A DNA stretch of 64,000 nt from an uncultured Acidobacteriota bacterium (GTDB taxonomy: Bacteria > Acidobacteriota > Thermoanaerobaculia > UBA5066). How positions within the stretch are numbered: position 1 is the stretch's first letter; every line of letters starts with the position of its first letter. The notes beneath the pieces are model-generated. The model had not been told where the DNA came from, did not search any database, and worked only from the letters and a program-made list of their open reading frames with translations. Both the position numbers and the translations under genes were made by a program. Below, piece by piece: positions 57,954 through 64,000 of this stretch. The stretch spans positions 1 to 64,000 of the forward strand of contig CAIMWE010000019.1 of the NCBI GenBank assembly GCA_903845115.1, written 5' to 3'.

Positions 57954-59795
57954 GTGACGCGACGTTCTGCTCTCCCGTCGAACCGCGGGGCGATTCTCCT
58001 CCGCATCGCGGTCGCCTTCTCCTTGTCGGCTCTCTGGGGCTGCGCGACGACCGCCCCTCCCCCGCCTCCTCTGGTGGCGAAGGCTCCGCCCCCCAGCAGG
58101 GTCGAGGCCGTCCCTGACGCCCGGGCGCTGGCGACCGAGCACTTCTACCGCGGCAAGTCGTTTGCGCTCTCGGGAGACCCTTCGTGCGCCCGGATCGAGT
58201 TCGACCAGGCGCTCGAGGAGTTCCGGCTTCACTCGACTCCCGGCGACCCGGATGACCTCAACTTCGCCCAGCAGCTCTGGGACAGCATCAGCCTTTACCG
58301 GACGATCACCGATGGCCGCGGCGACCTCGAGGATCGCCCGCCCGCGGAGGTCACCCCGGACAGCCTGATCGCCGTCTCGCCGGCGCCGACGGCCGACGAG
58401 GTCGAAAAGGTCAAGGCGGAGCTCTCCGCGGAAGCGGCCCGCTCGTTCGACATCCCGATCGTGGTCAACGAGGCCGTCCTGAGGGCGATCGCCTTCTACC
58501 AGTTCCGCACCCCGCAGGCGTTCGCGGGGGCTCTGAAGCGAAGCGGGAGGTACCTGCCGCTGATGCGGGGCATCCTGGCCGAACAGGGTCTCCCGCAGGA
58601 CCTCGTCTACGTCGCGATGATCGAGTCCGCGTTCAAGCCGGCGGCCCACTCGCGAAAAGCGGCCCACGGGTTCTGGCAGTTCATCGACGGGACCGCGAAA
58701 CGCTACGGCCTGAAGAAGACCCGCGCGATCGACGAACGGAGCGACCCCTTCAAGTCGACCCGCGCGGCGGCGGCCTACTTCAAGGACCTCTACGAGATGC
58801 TCGGAGACTGGCACCTCGCGATGGCGGGGTACGACGCCGGAGAGGGGAGGATCCTCAAGGGCCTCCAGCGCACCGGGGCCCGGGACTACTGGGAACTGGC
58901 CGCCGGCGGCTTCCTCCCGCGCGAAACGCGCGACTACGTCCCCTTCGTCCTGGCGGCGGCCCTCATCGCCAAGGACCCCGCCCGTTACGGCTTCGACATC
59001 GTCCCGGACCCCCCGATGGCGTTCGACGTCGTACAGCTGGAGAGGCCCATCGACCTCTCCCGGGTCAGCGAGAAGCTGGGCACCAGCGTCGACGACCTCC
59101 GGCTCCTCAACGGGGAGCTGAGGACCCGCCTGACTCCGGCAGGCGGGGTCTACCCCCTTCGGGTCCCGCCCGGAACCGGGGAGACGCTGAAGGCATCCCT
59201 GGCCGCCCTTCCCACCGCGCCGCCCTTAGAGGAGCGCACGGTCAAGGTGAAGAAGGGAGACACCCTTCCGAAGCTCGCCGCCCGCTACAAGGTGAGCGTC
59301 TCGGACCTCGCCGACTTCAACGACCTGCCGCCCAATGCTCGCCTGAAGGCGGGGACCGTCCTCGTCGTCCCGTCCCGGCCCGCGCGGAGCGCTCCGCCGG
59401 CTGCGGGGACCGCTTCTTCCGGACCGCCGGCGAGCCGGCGCGGTTCGCTCTCCCATGGCCAGATCCGGGCGCTTCCGACGCCGGCCGCCGCCGTCACCGA
59501 CCCGAAGGCGCTGAGAGTGGCCGGGGCTCCGCCGCCGACCCCGCGACCCCTGCCGTCGGTCGTGGACATCCCGGCCGAAGGCTTCGCGGAAAACCCGCCG
59601 CCGGCAAAGACGGCGGCTGCTCCCGCTGCGAAGAAGCCTCGGACCTACACCGTCCGCTCGGGCGACACGCTGTACAAGATCGCGAACCGGTTCGGCGTCA
59701 CCGTCGACGCGCTCAGGAAGCAGAACAAGCTCAAGCCGAACGATCCTCTTCCCGTCGGGCGGCGCCTCTCGATCCCTGCCGGGTCGAGCCGATAG
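57954..59795 (+). CDS. Lytic transglycosylase with LysM repeats (MltD-like lipoprotein)
   Basis: A 613-residue murein-cutting lipoprotein. The signal peptide ends in the lipobox SALWGC, with the lipidated Cys near residue 30. After a Pro-rich stretch and a helical N-domain comes the SLT domain (about 175-330): LVYVAMIESAFKPAAHSRKAAHGFWQFIDGTAKRYGL holds the catalytic Glu, and LAMAGYDAGEGRILKGLQRTGARDYWEL completes it. Two LysM modules at the end bind glycan (VKVKKGDTLPKLAARYKVSV, and YTVRSGDTLYKIANRFGVTV), separated by a Pro/Ala linker. The GTG at 57954 gives the basic n-region (TRRSALPSNRG). It lies 67 bp downstream of the MglA-like gene. Confidence 0.92.
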   Translation: MTRRSALPSNRGAILLRIAVAFSLSALWGCATTAPPPPPLVAKAPPPSRVEAVPDARALATEHFYRGKSFALSGDPSCARIEFDQALEEFRLHSTPGDPDDLNFAQQLWDSISLYRTITDGRGDLEDRPPAEVTPDSLIAVSPAPTADEVEKVKAELSAEAARSFDIPIVVNEAVLRAIAFYQFRTPQAFAGALKRSGRYLPLMRGILAEQGLPQDLVYVAMIESAFKPAAHSRKAAHGFWQFIDGTAKRYGLKKTRAIDERSDPFKSTRAAAAYFKDLYEMLGDWHLAMAGYDAGEGRILKGLQRTGARDYWELAAGGFLPRETRDYVPFVLAAALIAKDPARYGFDIVPDPPMAFDVVQLERPIDLSRVSEKLGTSVDDLRLLNGELRTRLTPAGGVYPLRVPPGTGETLKASLAALPTAPPLEERTVKVKKGDTLPKLAARYKVSVSDLADFNDLPPNARLKAGTVLVVPSRPARSAPPAAGTASSGPPASRRGSLSHGQIRALPTPAAAVTDPKALRVAGAPPPTPRPLPSVVDIPAEGFAENPPPAKTAAAPAAKKPRTYTVRSGDTLYKIANRFGVTVDALRKQNKLKPNDPLPVGRRLSIPAGSSR

Positions 59796-59835
59796 ACGAG
59801 ACGACCGCTCCTCCGCCTCGAGAGAGAACCCCGAG

Positions 59836-61368
59836 TTGAGCGTCGCCCGAGCCTACGCCGCCTCGCTTTCCGGAATCGACGGAGTCCCCGTGATCGTCGA
59901 GACGGCGATCGGCGCGGGCTTGCCCGGCCTCACGATCGTCGGCCTCCCGGACGCGGCGGTGCGGGAGAGCCGCGAGAGGGTCAGGTCGGCCTTGCGTCAG
60001 CTCGGCTTTCCCCTTCCCGGCCGCAGCGTCGTCGTCAACCTCGCCCCGGCCGATCTCCCGAAGGCCGGGACCGCGCTGGATCTGGCCGTGGCGATCTCCA
60101 TCCTGGAAGCCAACGGCGACCTGCCTCCCGGCGCCGGAAGCTCGGTGACCCTGGTCGGCGAGCTCGGCCTCGACGGCTCCCTCCGGCCCGTTCCGGGCGT
60201 GCTCGCCTTCGCCGAGTCCTCGCTCCGGGAAGGGAGGAGGACGATCGTCGTTCCGGCTGCGAACGCCCTGGAGGCGGCGGTCCACCCCGACCTCGCGGTG
60301 CTGCCGGCGAGTCACCTCGGAGAGGTCGTGGCCCACCTGGCGCAGCGTCTCGAGCTCCCGCGCGTATCCGAGGCCGCCGACGAAGAGGCGCCCGAGCCGG
60401 ACCCGCTGGACGACCTGCGCGAGGTGCGGGGCCAGGCCCTGGCCCGCCGGGCCCTCGAGATCGCGGCCGCGGGGGGGCACAACATCCTGCTCACCGGGCC
60501 GCCCGGGTCGGGCAAGACGATGCTCGCCCGCCGCCTTCCGGGGATACTCCCTCCCCTGTCGCGGCCGGAATCCCTCGAGGTGACACGGATCTGGAGCGTG
60601 GCCGGCAGGCTGCCTTCCCACTCCGGGCTCGTCCGGTCCAGGCCGTTCCGGTCGCCCCACCACGGCGCGACCGCCGCCGCCCTGGCAGGCGGGGGCGCCG
60701 ACCCGAGGCCGGGCGAGCTCTCCTTGGCCCACCTCGGCGTCCTCTTCCTGGACGAGTTCCCGGAGTTCCGGCGAGACGCCCTCGAGGCGCTCCGCGAACC
60801 CCTCGAGGACGGAATCGTTTCGGTGGCGCGGGCGTCGGGTTCCCGTTCGTTCCCGGCCCGCTTTCTCCTCGTGGCCGCGATGAATCCCTGCCCCTGCGGC
60901 TTCCTCGGCGACGTCCGGAGGCGGTGCCGCTGCACCGAGCGGGACGTCTCCCGGTACCGGAAGAAGATCTCGGGTCCCCTCCTCGACCGCATCGACCTCC
61001 ACGTCGAGGTGCCGGCCGTACCCGCCGGGGACTTCCACGGCCCGGCCGAGGCCGAGCCCTCCAGCGTGGTCGCCGAGAGAGTCCGGCGAGCGCGAAAGAT
61101 CCAGGCATCCCGGTCGGGGGACCCCCGGTACACGAATGCGGCTCTTCCGTCCCGCCACCTGCGCCAGCAGATCGGCCTCGAGCCCGCGGCTCGCCTCCTC
61201 ATGGAGAAGGCGATGGACCGGGTCGGTCTCTCGGCCAGGGGATACCAGCGGGTCCTCCGCGTCGCGCGGACGATCGCCGACCTAGAGGGTTCCGGACCGA
61301 CCTCCGCCGGCCACGCCGCGGAAGCCCTTCGCTACCGGCCGGCGGCGCGGCCGGAGACTCCTTCTTAG
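59836..61368 (+). CDS. ComM-like Mg-chelatase/AAA ATPase (YifB)
   Basis: A 510-residue AAA+ protein; ComM is a branch-migration helicase in natural transformation. The N-terminal Lon-protease-like domain (about 1-170) has VIVETAIGAGLPGLTIVGLPDAAVRESRERVRSAL. The AAA core has Walker A LLTGPPGSGKTMLARRLPGILP and Walker B LFLDEFPEFRRDALEALREPLEDG, followed by the Mg-chelatase insert with AAMNPCPCGFLGD and the C-terminal helical LSARGYQRVLRVARTIADLEG. The TTG start at 59836 matches the family N-terminus. With two PilT proteins in the same window it suggests competence for DNA uptake. Confidence 0.9.
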   Translation: MSVARAYAASLSGIDGVPVIVETAIGAGLPGLTIVGLPDAAVRESRERVRSALRQLGFPLPGRSVVVNLAPADLPKAGTALDLAVAISILEANGDLPPGAGSSVTLVGELGLDGSLRPVPGVLAFAESSLREGRRTIVVPAANALEAAVHPDLAVLPASHLGEVVAHLAQRLELPRVSEAADEEAPEPDPLDDLREVRGQALARRALEIAAAGGHNILLTGPPGSGKTMLARRLPGILPPLSRPESLEVTRIWSVAGRLPSHSGLVRSRPFRSPHHGATAAALAGGGADPRPGELSLAHLGVLFLDEFPEFRRDALEALREPLEDGIVSVARASGSRSFPARFLLVAAMNPCPCGFLGDVRRRCRCTERDVSRYRKKISGPLLDRIDLHVEVPAVPAGDFHGPAEAEPSSVVAERVRRARKIQASRSGDPRYTNAALPSRHLRQQIGLEPAARLLMEKAMDRVGLSARGYQRVLRVARTIADLEGSGPTSAGHAAEALRYRPAARPETPS

Positions 61369-61417
61369 CCGTAAGCGACTGAGTCGGAACCGGTTACCTG
61401 AACTGACTCCCTTTCCC

Positions 61418-61445
61418 TTGACTGGGGGACGCCGGCGGATACACT
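61418..61445 (+). promoter_or_regulatory. Promoter of the M23 peptidase gene
   Basis: TTGACT (61418-61423), a 16-base spacer and TACACT (61440-61445). The predicted leader runs about 56 bases to the ATG at 61508, so an earlier in-frame TTG at 61418 is part of the promoter, not a start codon. Confidence 0.55.
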
Positions 61446-61507
61446 TCCGGGGTTCCGAACGAGCTTCAGCGACTCCGGACACGGCGGCCGGAAACTCCGG
61501 GAATCGG

Positions 61508-62386
61508 ATGACGCGAAAATTTCACACGATCATCTTCGTTCCTCATGCGCGGGCCAAGTTCCGTCAATTCCACGTCTCTAGCCGGCTTCTGATCACCCTC
61601 GGAGCCGTCTTCCTCCTCACGATCCTCATCGGAGGGACGTTCACCACCCTCTGGGTCCATTCCTTCCGGAAGAACCGCGAGATGAGCGTCCTCGCCGAGG
61701 AGAACAAGTCCCTTCGCGGCCGGACCACTCTTCTCACCGGCAAGCTCGAGACGATCGAGAAGCAGCTCGCCGAGTTCGAGGAACGAACCCGCCGGCTTGC
61801 GATCGTGGCTGGCCTGGCCGGCGTCCACGACGCGGGCACCGGTGGCGTGGGTGGCCTCGGGGCGCTTCCGGTCGACCCGGCCATCTCCCCCGTGGACGGG
61901 GTCGGCGAGGCCGTCCGGCGCGGCGCCATCCTTTCGTCGCGGCTCGTCCTGATCGAGAAGCGCCTGTCGACCCAGGCCGACCAGCTCTCCCTGACCCCGA
62001 CCCTGGCGCCGACGGTCGGCGTCCTGACGGCGGCCTTCGGGAACCGGATCGACCCGTTCAACGGCCGGCCGGAATTCCACACCGGCATCGACATCTCCAC
62101 CCCCTCCGGGAACCGTGTCGTCGCCCCCGCGAACGGGACGGTGGTCCGGGTCGGGTGGGAGAACGGCTACGGGCGCTTCGTGGAGATCTCTCACGGGTAC
62201 GGGGTCGCCACGTCCTACGGGCACCTGGCAACGGCCCGGGTGATCGAGGGACAGCGGGTGAAGCGAGGCGACGTCATCGCCCTGGTCGGCTCGACCGGCC
62301 GCTCCACCGGCCCCCATCTCCACTACGAAGTCCACGCCGCCGGGAAGGCCATCAACCCCCTCGACTTCATCCTCAACGCGTTCTGA
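61508..62386 (+). CDS. Membrane-anchored M23 (LytM-type) peptidase
   Basis: A 292-residue envelope protein. A membrane helix (about 27-50, LLITLGAVFLLTILIGGTFTTLWV) follows a basic N-terminus. A coiled coil (about 58-98) leads to the LytM domain (about 175-285) with the zinc ligands in FHTGIDISTPSG (HxxxD) and GPHLHYEV (HxH). The domain is complete, so it probably cuts peptide cross-links, although some family members only activate amidases. The start is set by the promoter at 61418 and by the RKFHTIIFVPHARAKFRQF opening, which is common in relatives. It lies 114 bp upstream of secA. Confidence 0.92.
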   Translation: MTRKFHTIIFVPHARAKFRQFHVSSRLLITLGAVFLLTILIGGTFTTLWVHSFRKNREMSVLAEENKSLRGRTTLLTGKLETIEKQLAEFEERTRRLAIVAGLAGVHDAGTGGVGGLGALPVDPAISPVDGVGEAVRRGAILSSRLVLIEKRLSTQADQLSLTPTLAPTVGVLTAAFGNRIDPFNGRPEFHTGIDISTPSGNRVVAPANGTVVRVGWENGYGRFVEISHGYGVATSYGHLATARVIEGQRVKRGDVIALVGSTGRSTGPHLHYEVHAAGKAINPLDFILNAF

Positions 62387-62454
62387 AAGCGGACTTCCCG
62401 CCGGATTCGCCCGGAGCTCTCGCCTCCCTGTCAGCCGGCCCCGCGCCCCCCTTC

Positions 62455-62463
62455 TGCTACGAT
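62455..62463 (+). promoter_or_regulatory. Possible extended -10 element of secA
   Basis: TGCTACGAT: TGN then TACGAT, 37 bases before the secA ATG. No good -35 box. Otherwise the gap 62387-62500 shows nothing. Confidence 0.35.
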
Positions 62464-62500
62464 TCCGCCCCCGCGCTCGTCGCGCCCTGCGAATAGAGAA

Positions 62501-64000
<1,500 letters not shown>

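Noticed and set aside
61418-61507. Longer N-terminus for the M23 peptidase
   Set aside because: The first codon lies in a good -35 box and the added residues are basic, non-conserved and upstream of the normal family start.

Overview
The window is a GC-rich (about 70% by eye) stretch of bacterial chromosome, gene-dense on both strands, with no phage, insertion sequence, CRISPR array or rRNA. Several features suggest Acidobacteriota, perhaps the Thermoanaerobaculia/Holophagae side: a periplasmic propeller-type sensor kinase, a Ser/Thr kinase carrying a TolB-like propeller, an ECF sigma factor paired with a zinc-finger-less anti-sigma protein, two PilT-type ATPases, an MglA-type polarity GTPase, and the order hrcA-grpE-dnaK-dnaJ-prmA-rsmE. 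This assignment is inference; Myxococcota and other deep lineages are not excluded.

Left part (1-7.6 kb). A propeller/PAS/histidine-kinase gene runs off the left edge and looks broken (in-frame TGA plus a frame change with missing sequence). Next to it is a remnant of a PIN-domain (VapC-like) toxin. Then, on the minus strand, come a small MoaD/ThiS-like protein, a tungsten-type aldehyde ferredoxin oxidoreductase, its four-cluster ferredoxin, and a bactofilin. A PilT-like ATPase with an added coiled-coil tail faces the other way.

Most unusual part (7.69-22.84 kb). Five plus-strand genes for exported proteins are chained by 4-base stop/start overlaps: a beta-propeller protein, a VIT/VWA protein with a degenerate metal site, a 2516-residue helical-repeat giant, a 536-residue exported protein, and a protein that fuses a penicillin-binding-protein-like transpeptidase domain to a SpoIID-like domain. 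I believe this is one envelope machine that remodels peptidoglycan. It resembles in outline the DUF2300 (YfaQ-like) neighbourhood of bacterial alpha-2-macroglobulin operons, but has no macroglobulin. It is the best candidate here for an undescribed system. A 93-bp tandem repeat follows it.

Middle part (23-32 kb). lexA has a textbook promoter and a 19-bp palindrome in its leader. An ECF sigma/anti-sigma pair, tRNA-Pro(CGG), a strongly expressed Ala/Pro-rich lipoprotein with a near-perfect terminator, a HAD phosphatase and a thioredoxin-like lipoprotein follow. Then comes a three-gene glycan unit: a coiled-coil methyltransferase and two glycosyltransferases.

Right part (32-64 kb). A TolB-like lipoprotein and a Ser/Thr kinase coupled to an AI-2E-type exporter come first. 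queG, a Nudix-Rieske fusion, a CNNM/CorC-type protein and trmB are chained by 4-base overlaps. pgsA and a phosphohexomutase follow. An operon pilT-recX-alaS-lytic transglycosylase-TPR/AIM24 reads leftward from a clear promoter, divergent from a MobA-like nucleotidyltransferase. ilvE and the hrcA heat-shock operon are on the minus strand. The window ends on the plus strand with an extended MglA-like GTPase, a LysM lytic transglycosylase, comM, an M23 peptidase and the first 500 codons of secA. Recurring themes are surface motility, DNA uptake and cell-wall remodelling. Twelve gene junctions use NTGA overlaps, so translational coupling is pervasive.
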